From: Synechococcus lacustris
GTDB taxonomy: Bacteria; Cyanobacteriota; Cyanobacteriia; PCC-6307; Cyanobiaceae
Assembly: GCA_903943975.1 (NCBI GenBank)
Contig: CAJAQB010000014.1
Span: forward strand, 85,869-149,868
Direction: 5' to 3'
DNA: 64,000 nucleotides
Numbering within the stretch: position 1 is the first letter of the stretch; each line of letters begins with the position of its first letter. The notes under the pieces were generated by a model. That model worked only from the letters and a program-made list of their open reading frames with translations, searched no databases and was not told where the DNA came from. Of this stretch, positions 27,479 to 36,720 are shown one piece after another. The position numbers and the translations under genes are program-made.

Positions 27479-28021
27479 TCAGGGTCGCCGCAGGCGTTGC
27501 AGCAACTGAAGGATTGCGAGCGGTTGGTTCTGGTGGCTGTAGGCCTCAGCTTCCTGGGGTTCGGGGTGGCGCAGGCTCTCCTGGGGGCTGCTACCAAGAC
27601 CGATGGGATCCACCCCCTTCAATCCCCGGCTGAAGTGCTGCAACACATGGATCATCTCGTGGGTGATCAGCTGGCAGCGGGTCGCTGGACCCATGGGCCG
27701 CGGTGAGAGGGTGATCGTGCCCGGTCTGCCATGCAGGGCCCGGTAGCTGGCATCCTTGCCCGCCAGTTCCGCAGGCCCCTGGAATACCTGAATCCCGAGG
27801 CGGGTGGCCTCGCCTAGCAGTCGATCAGCCAGCTGGGGGGCGCTGTTGCAGTCAGTGGTGCCGCTGCTGCTGTTGCCGGTCTGGAGCAGCAGCAGCGGCA
27901 GTAGCAGGGCTCCCCAGTAGTTCAGCTGAACTGGATGCTGTCGTTGGCGTCGGGGCTGGGGTCGTTGCCAAAGGTGACCGGACTGTCGCCGAATTCCACC
28001 AGGGCCTGGAGTGATGACCAC
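27479..28021 (-). CDS. Putative secreted zinc metallopeptidase-like protein (HEXXH)
   Basis: The frame opens at an ATG (28021) deep inside the next gene, giving an Arg-rich leader of 33 residues before a clear signal peptide (LNYWGALLLPLLLLQTG). A CTG at 27925 overlaps the upstream stop by 4 bases and would give a clean signal sequence, so the true start is unsettled. The mature part has HEMIHVLQH at 121-129 (HEXXH zinc motif) and EAEAYSHQ about 30 residues later, a possible third-ligand site. The fold resembles small gluzincin-like peptidases; the substrate is unknown. Confidence 0.65.
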   Translation of the reverse strand: MVITPGPGGIRRQSGHLWQRPQPRRQRQHPVQLNYWGALLLPLLLLQTGNSSSGTTDCNSAPQLADRLLGEATRLGIQVFQGPAELAGKDASYRALHGRPGTITLSPRPMGPATRCQLITHEMIHVLQHFSRGLKGVDPIGLGSSPQESLRHPEPQEAEAYSHQNQPLAILQLLQRLRRP

Positions 28022-28257
28022 GGCGCCTCATCTTCTGCAAGGAGCAAGTCTGACCCTCCCCAGAGGTGGTCTGGGGCCTCCATGCCAGCGTCGAGCAGTT
28101 CAATGTCGCCGCTGGGCTTCTGAACTTGCTTGCTGGGGGTGGGCTCAAGAAAGCGCAGGATCTGGGGCTGGATCAGCAGGCGATCGTCACCACAGACATC
28201 TGCAGCGGCGGCGGAGCGCCAACCGAGATGGGTATTTGTGTCGTAATCCTGTGCCAT
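27922..28257 (-). CDS. Hypothetical protein
   Basis: I chose the ATG at 28257 (MAQDYDTNTHLGW); an ATG at 28293 adds 12 residues. The product has 111 residues, is acidic, has no membrane segment and contains no motif I recognise. Its stop overlaps a possible CTG start of the metallopeptidase gene by 4 bases, so the two may be coupled. Confidence 0.5.
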   Translation of the reverse strand: MAQDYDTNTHLGWRSAAAADVCGDDRLLIQPQILRFLEPTPSKQVQKPSGDIELLDAGMEAPDHLWGGSDLLLAEDEAPWSSLQALVEFGDSPVTFGNDPSPDANDSIQFS

Positions 28258-28303
28258 GGCAATGGTCTGGAACAGCTGTCTTTTTTCTAGCAACGGCTAG
28301 GGG

Positions 28304-28669
28304 CTATGGCTGGGGGCTAGGGCCGGAGCTTTTTTGCAGCGGTTGATCGTTCAGTCGTTTGAAGATCATTAATGGCAGATCGCCAAGTTGATAGATCTGC
28401 ACGAATTCCCAGCCGTCATCCCCAAGGCGGTCCATGAAGCCATTGATCTGTTCCCGAGGGTTGCCTTGGGCTGAGGGGGCATAGATCTCAGGAAACTGTT
28501 TGCGGAGGCCTTCGGCACTGAGGGCGCCGCTTAATTTGCGGCTGGCTTGCTCAGGGTCTGGGGGCTGATGGGGCACCATCTGCACCACTTTGTAGAGCCA
28601 ACGGGGTTTTTGCGGGGCCCGGGGCTGGCGCCGGAGGCGGGCTCTGAGGCGACCCAGGAGGCCAGTCAC
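28304..28669 (-). CDS. DUF4177-like hypothetical protein
   Basis: The 121-residue protein starts with a basic leader (GLLGRLRARLRRQPR). It then has WLYKVVQMVP and, later, INGFMDRLGDDGWEFVQIYQ, the two strands of the small DUF4177-like alpha/beta domain (WEYKVV and LGxEGWELV pattern). The function is unknown. It sits just downstream of mutS on the same strand, 25 bases away. Confidence 0.65.
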   Translation of the reverse strand: MTGLLGRLRARLRRQPRAPQKPRWLYKVVQMVPHQPPDPEQASRKLSGALSAEGLRKQFPEIYAPSAQGNPREQINGFMDRLGDDGWEFVQIYQLGDLPLMIFKRLNDQPLQKSSGPSPQP

Positions 28670-28694
28670 AGGGGGATGGCAACGGTTCCACAGC

Positions 28695-31397
28695 CTATGG
28701 CTTGCCCTCTGGCGCGCCCCCTAGCTCCCCTGCCGGCGCGCCATTAATCGCCTGATTCGCTTCGATGCGGCCAAGGATCTGCCGGGCCCGTTGTACTACC
28801 GCCGCTGGCACCCCCGCCAGCCGGGCCGCTTCGATGCCATAGCTGCGGTTGGCGCCACCAGAAACCACCCGGTGCAGAAACAGCAGCTCTTCCCCCCGGG
28901 TCTCCACGGCCACCTGGAAGTTGGCCACATTGCCCCTGGCATTCGCCAGTTCATTTAGTTCGTGGTAGTGGGTGGCAAACACCGACCGGGAGCGCAACTC
29001 GGCGGCGAGATGTTCGGCCACCGCCCAGGCAATCGACAGGCCATCGAAGGTGGCGGTGCCGCGGCCGATCTCATCAAGCAACACCAGGCTGCGGTCGCTG
29101 GCGTGCTGAAGGATGTTGGCGGTTTCGGCCATCTCCACCATGAAGGTGGACTGGCCACTGGCCAGGTCATCCACGGCCCCCACCCGGGTAAAAATCCGAT
29201 CCGCCAACCCCAGCTGGGCGGAGCGGGCTGGAATCCAACTGCCCAGTTGGGCCATTAGTTGCAGCACGCCGGTTTGGCGCAGGTAACAACTCTTGCCGCT
29301 GGCATTGGGGCCGGTGAGCACGATCAGATCGGTGCTTTCGCCCAGGTCAATGTCGTTGGCCACAAAGTTGCTGTCGATCAGCAGTTGTTCCACCACCGGA
29401 TGGCGGCCGGCTTCGATCACCAGGGCGCGACCCTCAACAATTTCCGGTTGGCAATAGCCCTGGGTGGCGGCCAGTTCCGCCAGGCCCGCCAGGGCATCCA
29501 GGGCGGCCACGGCCCGGGCCGCCTCCCGGATCGGTGCCGCCAGTTCAGCCACCTGCTGACGTAAACGACAAAACAGGTCGTATTCCTTTTGGTAACTGCG
29601 GGCCTTGAGCTGCAGGATCCGCCCTTCCCGTTCCTTTAGTTCGGGGGTTACAAAGCGTTCTTCGTTGGTGAGGGTTTGGCGGCGGATCCAGTGGTCGGGC
29701 ACGGTGGCGGCCTTGGCCCTACTAACACTGAGGAAATAGCCAAAGCTGCGGTGGAATTGCAGCCGCAGGTTGCTGTTGCCACTGGCCACCCGTTCCCGCC
29801 GTTCCACCTCCGCCAGCCAGTTCTCCTGTTCATCCAGGCGGTTGCGCAGGTCATCGAGGTCCCCATCAACGCCGTCGTGGATGAGGCCCCCCTCCAGCAG
29901 CGCCAGCGGTGGGCAGTCCACCAGCTGATGGCGCAACAGCTGGGCCAGCTCCGCCAAGGCCGGCCGCGGCTGCTGCAACGCTGCCAGCGGTTCACTGGCG
30001 CTGGCCTTGAGCAGGGCCGCCAGGGGCGGCAGCCGTTCGAGGCCATCGGCGAGGGCCACCAGGTCGCGGGCGCTGGCACTGCCGGCGGCACAACGGCCCG
30101 CCAGCCGTTCCAGGTCGGCCATGGGCCGCAGCAGCCGCCGCACCGCCAGGCGCAGGGGCCTTTCCCCCACGAAATCTGCAATCGCCTGCTGGCGGCCGCG
30201 GATGCCGTTGGGGTCCATCAGTGGTGCCTCCAGCCAGCGGCGCAGGGCCCGGGCCCCCATGGCGGTGTGGGTGCGATCCAGGGCCCAGAGCAGGGAGCCC
30301 TGGAAGAGGCCATCCCGTTGGGTGGCGGTGAGTTCGAGGTTGCGGCGGGTTTGGTGGTCGATCACCAGGGCATCACCCGCAAAGAAACTCACGGGCCGTT
30401 CCAGGGGCAGGGTGCTGCCGGGCTGACTTTCATCGAGGTAGTTCACCAAGCCGCCGGCGGCCCGCAGGGCCAGGGGCTGTTCCGGCAGGCCCAGGCCCTC
30501 CAGGGAAGCGAGCCCAAAGCGTTGCTTGAGGCAGCGGCTGGCGGCGCCCTTCTCAAAGGGGGTGCGGGGTAGGGGCGTGATGCCCAGGGCTTCCGGACAC
30601 CAGGGGGGCCGCTCCTGCAACCCCGGCAGCAACAGTTCGGCGGCCTCCAGCTGCAGCAGCTCCTGCTGGAGGCGGTCGAAGCCTTGCCGTTCCGTAACCC
30701 GAAACTCACCGGTGGACACATCAGCCACCGCCAGACCCCAGCGGTCACCGTCCCCCAACAGCACTGCCGCCAGCCAGTTGTTGCGGCGGGCCGAAAGCAT
30801 GCCCTCCTCCAACACGGTGCCGGGGGTGAGCACCCGGGTGATGTCGCGTTTGAGCAGGGCGCCCTTGGCGGCGGTGGTTTCCAGTTGGTCGCAGAGGGCC
30901 ACCGCATGGCCGCGACGCACCAGTTCGCCGCAATAGCGCTCGGCGGCGTGGTGGGGGATGCCGGCCATCGGCACCCGGCCAAAGGCCTTGCCCGCCTCCT
31001 TGCCGGTGAGGGTGAGCTCCAGCAGGCGGTTCACCAGCAGGGCGTCTTCAAAAAAGCACTCAAAAAAGTCGCCGAGCCGATAGAGCAACACCCGCTCGGG
31101 GTGGGCGGCCTTGAGCTCCACGTAGTGGCGCAGCATCGGCGTGAGCTGGGTTGCCTCCACCAGGCTGTGGTGATGCCAGCGGGGCAGGTCGCTGGCGGTG
31201 GCGTCGTCGCTGGGTTGGTCGCCCGCCTTGGGGTCGTCGCTGGCGGCGTTGAGGTTTTTGACCCCCGGGTGCTCACGGCGCCGGCGGGGTTGGCCCGCGA
31301 CCTGGGTTTCGGCTGCGCTGGGTTGCGGCGCCCCAAACAGGCTGCCCTGGATGGCGGTGTCGGGCACTAGCGACAGTTGTTGTTCGCCGGCAGCCAC
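28695..31397 (-). CDS. mutS: DNA mismatch repair protein MutS
   Basis: This recognises base mismatches and recruits MutL. The 900-residue protein has an N-terminal extension (about 90 residues, charged and repeat-poor), the mismatch-binding [11 protein letters not shown] (the Phe-x-Glu wedge), core and clamp domains, and the C-terminal ATPase with Walker A GPNASGKS and [12 protein letters not shown]. It is at the long end for the family because of the leader. It lies upstream of a DUF4177-like gene, with a VapBC-like pair on its 5' side. Confidence 0.96.
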   Translation of the reverse strand: MAAGEQQLSLVPDTAIQGSLFGAPQPSAAETQVAGQPRRRREHPGVKNLNAASDDPKAGDQPSDDATASDLPRWHHHSLVEATQLTPMLRHYVELKAAHPERVLLYRLGDFFECFFEDALLVNRLLELTLTGKEAGKAFGRVPMAGIPHHAAERYCGELVRRGHAVALCDQLETTAAKGALLKRDITRVLTPGTVLEEGMLSARRNNWLAAVLLGDGDRWGLAVADVSTGEFRVTERQGFDRLQQELLQLEAAELLLPGLQERPPWCPEALGITPLPRTPFEKGAASRCLKQRFGLASLEGLGLPEQPLALRAAGGLVNYLDESQPGSTLPLERPVSFFAGDALVIDHQTRRNLELTATQRDGLFQGSLLWALDRTHTAMGARALRRWLEAPLMDPNGIRGRQQAIADFVGERPLRLAVRRLLRPMADLERLAGRCAAGSASARDLVALADGLERLPPLAALLKASASEPLAALQQPRPALAELAQLLRHQLVDCPPLALLEGGLIHDGVDGDLDDLRNRLDEQENWLAEVERRERVASGNSNLRLQFHRSFGYFLSVSRAKAATVPDHWIRRQTLTNEERFVTPELKEREGRILQLKARSYQKEYDLFCRLRQQVAELAAPIREAARAVAALDALAGLAELAATQGYCQPEIVEGRALVIEAGRHPVVEQLLIDSNFVANDIDLGESTDLIVLTGPNASGKSCYLRQTGVLQLMAQLGSWIPARSAQLGLADRIFTRVGAVDDLASGQSTFMVEMAETANILQHASDRSLVLLDEIGRGTATFDGLSIAWAVAEHLAAELRSRSVFATHYHELNELANARGNVANFQVAVETRGEELLFLHRVVSGGANRSYGIEAARLAGVPAAVVQRARQILGRIEANQAINGAPAGELGGAPEGKP

Positions 31398-31455
31398 GGC
31401 AGCGGATCAGGGGGCTCGATCGTAGGCAGGGCCCAACACGCCAGGCCCCTGGGAT

Positions 31456-31923
31456 TTATGCCTCTGGGATCACGATCACGCCCGCCACGGCAACGCCCGC
31501 CGCGCTGTTGAAGCTCTGCTCCAGGGTGAGCACGGTGGCGTTGTGGCTGCGGGCCGTGGCTAGCACGATGCTTTCCGCCAGTGGTAGTTGGTATTGAAGG
31601 CTGAGTTCGGCCGCCTGCAGGGCTAGGGGTGTGGTGAGGGACACCACCGTGGCCTGTTGCATCAGGGCCACCGCCTGTAGGGCTGGGGTGGCGCCATGCT
31701 TGCGACCCACCCACTGAAACACCTCCAACAGGCTGAGGCTGGCCACCACCAAGCCCTGGGATTCTTCGATGGCGCTGGCAAAGGCGCCGGCGTTAGGACC
31801 ATTGGTGAAGTATTCAATCCAACCGGAGGAATCCACCAACTGGGGTCCAGCCTCAGCGGAACTTTCCTCAACTGGGTAGAGCTCAGAGTTGTCTGTCGCC
31901 TTGCCTGTCACCGCGAAGTTCAT
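31456..31923 (-). CDS. PIN-domain toxin of a VapBC-like pair
   Basis: The 155-residue product begins with a 28-residue leader, then QLVDSSGWIEYF (first PIN Asp), VASLSLLEVFQW (Glu) and LAESIVLATARSHN. The canonical third acid (Asp in the DALIAATA-type block) is Glu here. The PIN fold is an RNase, and the gene follows an AbrB-type antitoxin gene with a 4-base overlap (ATGA), so a VapBC-type toxin is likely. A shorter start inside the leader is possible. Confidence 0.8.
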   Translation of the reverse strand: MNFAVTGKATDNSELYPVEESSAEAGPQLVDSSGWIEYFTNGPNAGAFASAIEESQGLVVASLSLLEVFQWVGRKHGATPALQAVALMQQATVVSLTTPLALQAAELSLQYQLPLAESIVLATARSHNATVLTLEQSFNSAAGVAVAGVIVIPEA

Positions 31924-32123
31924 AGACGATCTACTTCGCGGTCAAAGTTATTTTCGCCTGGCAGAAAGCCCCGCAGGGCAGTGGCCGGTTGCAGGGGCAC
32001 CAGTTCCAAACGATGGGCTAAGGCCACCCATTGGAGCCGCTGACCAGCCTTGAGCCCATAGAGCTCCCGCAGCCTTTGGGGGATCACCACCTGAAATTTG
32101 CTGGAGAGAGTTACGGCATCCAT
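31920..32123 (-). CDS. AbrB/MazE-type antitoxin of the VapBC-like pair
   Basis: The 67-residue protein begins MDAVTLSSKFQVVIPQRLRE, the swapped-hairpin SpoVT/AbrB DNA-binding domain. The C-terminal half (LPGENNFDREVDRL) would bind the toxin. It overlaps the PIN gene by 4 bases. The gene probably autoregulates, as this class does. The region upstream is repeat-filled. Confidence 0.85.
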   Translation of the reverse strand: MDAVTLSSKFQVVIPQRLRELYGLKAGQRLQWVALAHRLELVPLQPATALRGFLPGENNFDREVDRL

Positions 32124-32173
32124 GGACGGTGGCGCAGTGGATTGTGGGGCGGTTGGGTTGAAAGTTCCTCAGC

Positions 32174-32341
32174 TGCCAGAGGTGGGCTTGGAAGTTTCTC
32201 TGATGCCAGAGGTTTGCTTGGAGGTTCCTCCGATACCAGAGGGTTGTTTGGGGGTTTCTCCGATACCAGAGGGTTGCATGGAGGTTTCTCCGATACCAGA
32301 GGGTTGTTTGGGGGTTCCTCCAACGTCAGAGGTTTGTCTGG
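32174..32341 (+). repeat. 30-bp tandem repeat, five full units and one partial
   Basis: Units begin at 32174, 32204, 32234, 32264 and 32294, with a partial unit at 32324. Each carries a CCAGAGG core and a TTGG...TTTCTCC or TTCCTCC half. Units three to five are closest to each other, which suggests recent amplification. Further degraded copies may extend left to about 32146. Confidence 0.9.
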
Positions 32342-32492
32342 AGAGGTTTGGCCGGAAGTATCGCCGCTGCCAGCGATTTGGTTGGAAGTTGCTCCGCTGC
32401 CAGCTCTGCCCGCGCTGGGAACGCTGCCTGAGCTGGGAACACTGCCTGAGCTGGGAACACTGAGTGCCTCATAGGTGACGCGTCGCTCGCCC

Positions 32493-32531
32493 ATCGATGC
32501 CCTAAGCGTAAAACGCTTTGCCGATCGATCC
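32493..32531 (-). repeat. Dispersed repeat, copy A (GATCGATC-flanked)
   Basis: The reverse complement matches 38142-38181: GATCGATC, then CAAAGCGTTTTAC, then a short variable part, then ATCGAT. Each end is the same 6-8 base palindrome. Confidence 0.7.
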
Positions 32532-32722
32532 GCCAAAGTCACAAGAGACATACCGCTCACCCTTGAGTCCCAATCCATGCTCCTCCCACTGACCCTTGAT
32601 CGGAAGTCCTTGGGGAGGGTTTGGAAAACCAGCAAAGCCTGTCGGTCATGGGCGTGAGACCCGTGTCCATTTTTGGCATCCACTTCTCGCTAGGCAGTTA
32701 CCAAGGGCTTCCTTGGCTCAAC

Positions 32723-32860
32723 CCCTAAGCCCTAAGCCCTAAGCCCTAAGCCCTAAGCATCTAACCCCAAACCCCAAACCCCTAACCCCAAACCCCAACC
32801 CCCAACCCCCAAACCCCAACCCCCAAACCCCAAAACCCAAACCCCAAAACCCAAAACCCA
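32723..32860 (+). repeat. Two adjoining heptanucleotide arrays (CCCTAAG x5, AACCCCA-type x14)
   Basis: CCCTAAG occurs five times in perfect tandem at 32723-32757. After a 5-base linker, 14 units of 7 follow at 32763-32860: AACCCCA is commonest, with AACCCCT, ACCCCCA and AAACCCA variants. It looks like telomere sequence but is an interstitial bacterial array. Confidence 0.95.
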
Positions 32861-32961
32861 ACCACCTCAAGATCTCAAGCTTCGAGTCCCCAAGCCCCAA
32901 ATTCTGAGCCTTACTGCCTTCATTGCAAAGTCCTCACCGCCAACCACGCCCACTCTTTTCT

Positions 32962-33056
32962 CCCACCTCTCACGCCGCCCACCGCCCATCACCCACCTCT
33001 CACGCCGCCCATCACCCGCCACCCACCGCCCATCACCCACCGCCCGCCGGGTTCCC
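32962..33056 (+). repeat. Degenerate CCCA-rich repeat upstream of psbZ
   Basis: A 20-base block starting CCCACCTCTCACG occurs at 32962 and 32992. The rest is made of GCCCATCA and CCCACCG-like units, mostly of period 7. It ends about 95 bases before the psbZ start. Confidence 0.7.
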
Positions 33057-33109
33057 ACCACAACCTGTGAAGTTCCTGGTGGTCGTCCCCCCAAGGTCCC
33101 GCCGCCCCA

Positions 33110-33118
33110 TGGGAGAAT
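33110..33118 (+). promoter_or_regulatory. Possible extended -10 upstream of psbZ
   Basis: TGGGAGAAT lies about 33 bases before the psbZ ATG. The identical nonamer precedes the DUF561 gene at 16712. No matching -35 is obvious. Confidence 0.35.
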
Positions 33119-33151
33119 CCACACCGCCAGTCCCATGGTTGCGCCTTCGCC

Positions 33152-33340
33152 ATGCAGATCCTCAACACCCTCACCGTTCTGGCGCTGGTGGTTTTCTCCT
33201 TCGTCTTGATCGTTGCAATTCCGGTGCTGTTCGCCAGCAACGAAGACAGCGGCCGCACCAATCGCCTGATCCTGCTGGGCAGTCTCGCCTGGGTGGCCTT
33301 GGTGCTCGTTAATTGGGGTATCAGCTTCTTTGTGGTCTGA
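33152..33340 (+). CDS. psbZ: Photosystem II protein PsbZ (Ycf9)
   Basis: The 62-residue protein has two membrane helices. The first is MQILNTLTVLALVVFSFVL; then comes FASNEDSGRTNRL, and the second helix ends GISFFVV. Length and pattern match PsbZ, a small subunit at the edge of the photosystem II core involved in supercomplex stability. It is the clearest cyanobacterial marker in the window. The ribH gene follows 30 bases later on the same strand. Confidence 0.96.
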   Translation: MQILNTLTVLALVVFSFVLIVAIPVLFASNEDSGRTNRLILLGSLAWVALVLVNWGISFFVV

Positions 33341-33370
33341 TAGGGGCCTGATCCCGGCGGGACCCTAGGT

Positions 33371-33847
33371 ATGACCGTTTTTGAAGGCCGTTTCACCGAT
33401 GCGTCCACCCTGCGCATCGCTGTGGTGATCGCCCGTTTCAACGATCTGGTCACCGGCAAACTGCTGAGCGGTTGCCTCGACTGCCTCGGTCGCCATGGCA
33501 TCGACACAGCCCCCAGCAGCACCCAGCTGGATCTGGCCTGGGTGCCGGGCAGTTTTGAAATCCCCCTGGTGGCCCAAAATCTGGCCCGTTCCGGCCGCTA
33601 CGACGTGCTGATCACCCTCGGCGCCGTAATCCGCGGTGACACCCCCCATTTCGATGTGGTGGTGAATGAGGTGAGCAAGGGCGTAGCCGCCGTCGCCCGC
33701 GACACCGGTGTGCCGGTGATCTTTGGGGTGCTCACCACCGACAACCTGCAGCAGGCCCTCGAACGGGCCGGCATCAAGAGCAACCTGGGCTGGAGCTACG
33801 GCCTGCAGGCGTTGGAAATGGGCAGCTTGCTGAAGGCATTAGCCTGA
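33371..33847 (+). CDS. ribH: 6,7-dimethyl-8-ribityllumazine synthase
   Basis: This makes the lumazine precursor of riboflavin. The 158-residue protein has [12 protein letters not shown] near the N-terminus, [10 protein letters not shown] in the middle and [11 protein letters not shown] with the catalytic His region. The length is normal. The stop lies inside a duplicated 18-bp sequence (33833-33884). It follows psbZ closely and may share its transcript. Confidence 0.96.
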   Translation: MTVFEGRFTDASTLRIAVVIARFNDLVTGKLLSGCLDCLGRHGIDTAPSSTQLDLAWVPGSFEIPLVAQNLARSGRYDVLITLGAVIRGDTPHFDVVVNEVSKGVAAVARDTGVPVIFGVLTTDNLQQALERAGIKSNLGWSYGLQALEMGSLLKALA

Positions 33848-33884
33848 TTTTTAAGCTTGATTGGCCAAGGCATTAGCCTGATTT
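33833..33884 (+). repeat. 18-bp direct repeat over the ribH stop codon
   Basis: AAGGCATTAGCCTGATTT occurs at 33833-33850 and 33867-33884, with 16 bases between. The first copy includes the ribH TGA, so the stop codon is duplicated downstream. Confidence 0.9.
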
Positions 33885-33906
33885 CCTCTGCTTCGCCCAG
33901 GCTTCC

Positions 33907-35142
33907 ATGTGCCAAAGCTGTTATCTGATCACCGGCAATGCCGCTGACCTGGAGCAGGCCCATGGCAGTTCCCTAGGCAGCAGCTCCTCAAGCAGCGGTG
34001 CCCAGGCAGTGGGCGCAGCAGGGGCAACAAGCCTCACAGTGGCCAGCATTCCCACCAATGTGTTGATTTCTGCGGAGCTTTCCAACTTCGCAAAAAAGGT
34101 GGTGGCGAAGGATAAAGTTCTTGATATTTACTTGCATAGCAGTGGCGCCTCAGTAACTGTGGGTGGCGGCAGTTTTGGCTCTCAGCAGATCAACCCGCTC
34201 CCGATCGCCCAAGACCTGCAGCAATTCATCCAAGACACCTTGGTTAGACTGGATCCACTGATTGATCTGGATTTCAGATTCACCACCAGCAAAGATACGG
34301 CTGACCTTGATTTCTTTGTAGATAGCACAATTTCCCTTGGGGGTTCAGGTACCACCCTGGGTATCACCCTGAGTAATAGTTCAGCCACCAGAAGCTGGTG
34401 GGAGATTGCCCTGAATGGCCCGGCCCTCCAGAACCAGCCCGATTACCTGAGCTATGCCACGATCCACGAATTAGGCCATGCCTTGGGCTTGGAGCATCCC
34501 TTTGATAACAGTGATGGCGATTACTACGGCAGCACTAACTCCTCCGCCAGTGCCTATCCAGAAGACACGGTGATGGCCTATCGCTCCCCCCAGGGCAGCA
34601 GCTGGCCCAGTTGGTACAGCACTAATGACCTAAACGCCTTGGTAAGTATCTGGGGGGCGGAAGCCACCCCTAGCCCCGTGGCTAGCACTGGGGCTACGGC
34701 AGTAACCAGTTCACCTGTTTATCGATTTTATAATTCTCAAAATGGCGAACACTTTCTTACGGCTAGCGCCGGAGAGAAGGATGTGTTGCTTGGCCAGTTT
34801 GCCTCTGTCTTTACCTATGAGGGGGTGGCTTTTAATGCCCCTTCCCAAGGCAATCAACCCCTCAATCGTTTCTGTCGCCCAGGCACCAGCCAGCACCTAC
34901 TTACAGCCAGCAATAGCGAACGAGACGCGTTGATTGCTAATCCGAATTCGGGTTACAGCTATGAAGGATCCGTCTGCAATGTGTACTCGGCGGCGGCGGC
35001 GCCCTTGGGGTCAACGGCGGTGTTTGGTTTCCTTGATCCCAGCAGCGGCCAGTATTTTTATACGGCCAGCGCGGCGGAACGGGCGGCGGTGAGCAGTGGT
35101 GTGCCCAGCTGGAAGGATCAGGGGGTCGTTTTCTACGTGTGA
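33907..35142 (+). CDS. M10-type (matrixin-like) metalloprotease with DUF5648 repeats
   Basis: The 411-residue protein has a Ser/Gly/Ala-rich N-terminal 45 residues without a classical signal peptide. A catalytic domain follows with HELGHALGLEH at 187-197 (three His zinc ligands) and a Met-turn in DTVMAYRSP. From about 265 on there are three copies of a 45-residue repeat, each with F/Y-N/D-x-x-G-x-x-F/Y-TAS-x-x-E (FYNSQNGEHFLTAS and similar), matching DUF5648. The fold suggests secretion, perhaps by a type I system. The neighbours are ribH and the rhamnose operon, neither functionally linked. Confidence 0.85.
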   Translation: MCQSCYLITGNAADLEQAHGSSLGSSSSSSGAQAVGAAGATSLTVASIPTNVLISAELSNFAKKVVAKDKVLDIYLHSSGASVTVGGGSFGSQQINPLPIAQDLQQFIQDTLVRLDPLIDLDFRFTTSKDTADLDFFVDSTISLGGSGTTLGITLSNSSATRSWWEIALNGPALQNQPDYLSYATIHELGHALGLEHPFDNSDGDYYGSTNSSASAYPEDTVMAYRSPQGSSWPSWYSTNDLNALVSIWGAEATPSPVASTGATAVTSSPVYRFYNSQNGEHFLTASAGEKDVLLGQFASVFTYEGVAFNAPSQGNQPLNRFCRPGTSQHLLTASNSERDALIANPNSGYSYEGSVCNVYSAAAAPLGSTAVFGFLDPSSGQYFYTASAAERAAVSSGVPSWKDQGVVFYV

Positions 35143-35171
35143 AACAATCCCCCCAGTGAGACGCGGCAGCC

Positions 35172-36059
35172 GTGGCACGTAAGGGGATCATCCTGGCCGG
35201 CGGCAGCGGCACCCGGCTGGCTCCGATGACCACGGCGGTCAGCAAGCAGCTGATGCCGGTGTACGACAAGCCGATGATTTATTACCCGCTCAGCACCTTG
35301 ATGCTGGCGGGCATCCGGGAGGTGTTGGTGATCAGCACCCCGGTGGATCTGCCCGCCTTTGGGCGCCTGTTGGGGGATGGCAGCGCCTGGGGCATGGAGA
35401 TCCGCTATGCGGAACAACCCAGCCCTGATGGCCTAGCCCAGGCGTTTTTGATCGGCGCTGATTTCCTGGCCGGCGCCCCGGCGGCCCTGGTGCTGGGCGA
35501 CAACCTCTTCCATGGCCACGACCTCTGCGTACCCCTGCAGGCCGCCTTTAAGCCGGGCCCAGGCGCCACGGTGTTTGCCTATCCGGTGCGGGATCCGGAG
35601 CGCTATGGGGTGGTGGAATTTGCCGACGACGGTCGGGTGCTGAGCCTGGAGGAGAAACCGTTGAAACCGAAGAGTCGTTTTGCCGTTACCGGCCTTTATT
35701 TCTATGACGCCAGCGTGGTGGACCGGGCCCGCCAGGTGCGGCCCTCCCCCCGGGGGGAACTGGAGATCACCGACCTGAACCGCTCTTACCTGGAGGAGGG
35801 CCTGCTGCGGGTGGAGCTGATGGGAAGGGGCATGGCCTGGCTGGATACGGGCACCCCGGATTCGCTCCATGAGGCGGCCGCCTACATCCGCACCCTTGAA
35901 CATCGCCAGGGCATGAAGGTGGGCTGTCCGGAGGAGGTGGCCTATCGGATGGGCTGGATTGCTGGCGAGCAGCTGGAACGCCTGGCCCAGCCGCTGCGCA
36001 AGAGCGGTTACGGCAACTATCTGTTGGAGTTATTGGTGGATCGCGAGGTGGCGCTATGA
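35172..36059 (+). CDS. rfbA: Glucose-1-phosphate thymidylyltransferase
   Basis: This is the first step of dTDP-L-rhamnose synthesis, making dTDP-glucose. The start is GTG, and the 295-residue protein has [11 protein letters not shown] at 9-19, EKPLKPKS and [15 protein letters not shown]. It overlaps rfbC by 4 bases. The order rfbA-rfbC-rfbD, with rfbB after a repeat-filled gap, covers the full route from glucose-1-phosphate to dTDP-rhamnose. Confidence 0.96.
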   Translation: MARKGIILAGGSGTRLAPMTTAVSKQLMPVYDKPMIYYPLSTLMLAGIREVLVISTPVDLPAFGRLLGDGSAWGMEIRYAEQPSPDGLAQAFLIGADFLAGAPAALVLGDNLFHGHDLCVPLQAAFKPGPGATVFAYPVRDPERYGVVEFADDGRVLSLEEKPLKPKSRFAVTGLYFYDASVVDRARQVRPSPRGELEITDLNRSYLEEGLLRVELMGRGMAWLDTGTPDSLHEAAAYIRTLEHRQGMKVGCPEEVAYRMGWIAGEQLERLAQPLRKSGYGNYLLELLVDREVAL

Positions 36060-36637
36060 AGCTGGAAAAGTTTGCGGTGGAAGGCCCCTTGCTGCTCACC
36101 CCGCGGGTGTTTGGCGATGACCGCGGTTTTTTCCAAGAAAGCTGGAATGCCAAGGCTTTTGCTGAGGCCCTAGCGGAGGCTGCCCCTGGGGCACCAGCTG
36201 GTTTTCAGCAGGCCCCAGTTTTTGTGCAAGACAACCATTCCCGCTCCAGCCGTGGGGTGCTGCGGGGGCTGCATATGCAGGTGGCGCCCCACCCCCAGGC
36301 GAAGTTGGTGCGCTGTGTGGTGGGTGAGATTTTCGATGTGGCGGTGGACTTGCGGCCCGGTTCGGCCAGCTATGGCGAATGGGTGGGGGCACGGCTCAGT
36401 GCCGAGAACCACCACCAGCTCTGGATACCGGAGGGGTTTGCCCATGGGTTCCTCACCCTGAGTGCGGTGGCGGATGTGCTTTACAAAACCAATGACTACT
36501 GGAGCAAGGAGAGCGAACGCTCCTTGCGCTGGGATGATCCCGATCTGGCGATTGCCTGGCCCCTGGAGGAGCTGGGCGGCCTGGCCCCGTTGTTGTCGGA
36601 GAAGGATGCGGTTGCTCCGCTTTTGGCTGCCGCCTAG
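36056..36637 (+). CDS. rfbC: dTDP-4-dehydrorhamnose 3,5-epimerase
   Basis: This is the third step of dTDP-rhamnose synthesis. The 193-residue cupin-fold protein has [15 protein letters not shown], the catalytic His in GVLRGLHMQ and [10 protein letters not shown] with a Tyr-region near 150. It is linked to rfbA by a 4-base overlap. rfbD starts 83 bases after the stop. Confidence 0.96.
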   Translation: MKLEKFAVEGPLLLTPRVFGDDRGFFQESWNAKAFAEALAEAAPGAPAGFQQAPVFVQDNHSRSSRGVLRGLHMQVAPHPQAKLVRCVVGEIFDVAVDLRPGSASYGEWVGARLSAENHHQLWIPEGFAHGFLTLSAVADVLYKTNDYWSKESERSLRWDDPDLAIAWPLEELGGLAPLLSEKDAVAPLLAAA

Positions 36638-36720
36638 GTTCCTGCTGTCGCCAAGCTGCTGGCTGCGGTGATGGTGCGGGCCAGTGTCAGGATCGCCCTG
36701 TGTTGCCCCCTGAGATCAGC

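Larger units (their letters stand above)
32124..33151. other. Repeat-filled, gene-poor spacer between VapBC and psbZ
   Basis: These 1028 bases hold a 30-bp tandem repeat (32174-32341), one copy of a dispersed repeat (32493-32531), two heptamer arrays (32723-32860) and a degenerate CCCAC/GCCCA repeat (32962-33056). Open frames on both strands cross the 30-bp repeat because its length is a multiple of 3. The longest (minus, 32111-32683) has ten-residue repeats such as PLVSEKPPNN; I do not think it is a real gene. Confidence 0.7.

Noticed and set aside
32723..32860. Telomere or linear replicon end
   Set aside because: The array is interstitial with core genes on both sides and no hairpin end; it is better explained as a heptamer STRR.
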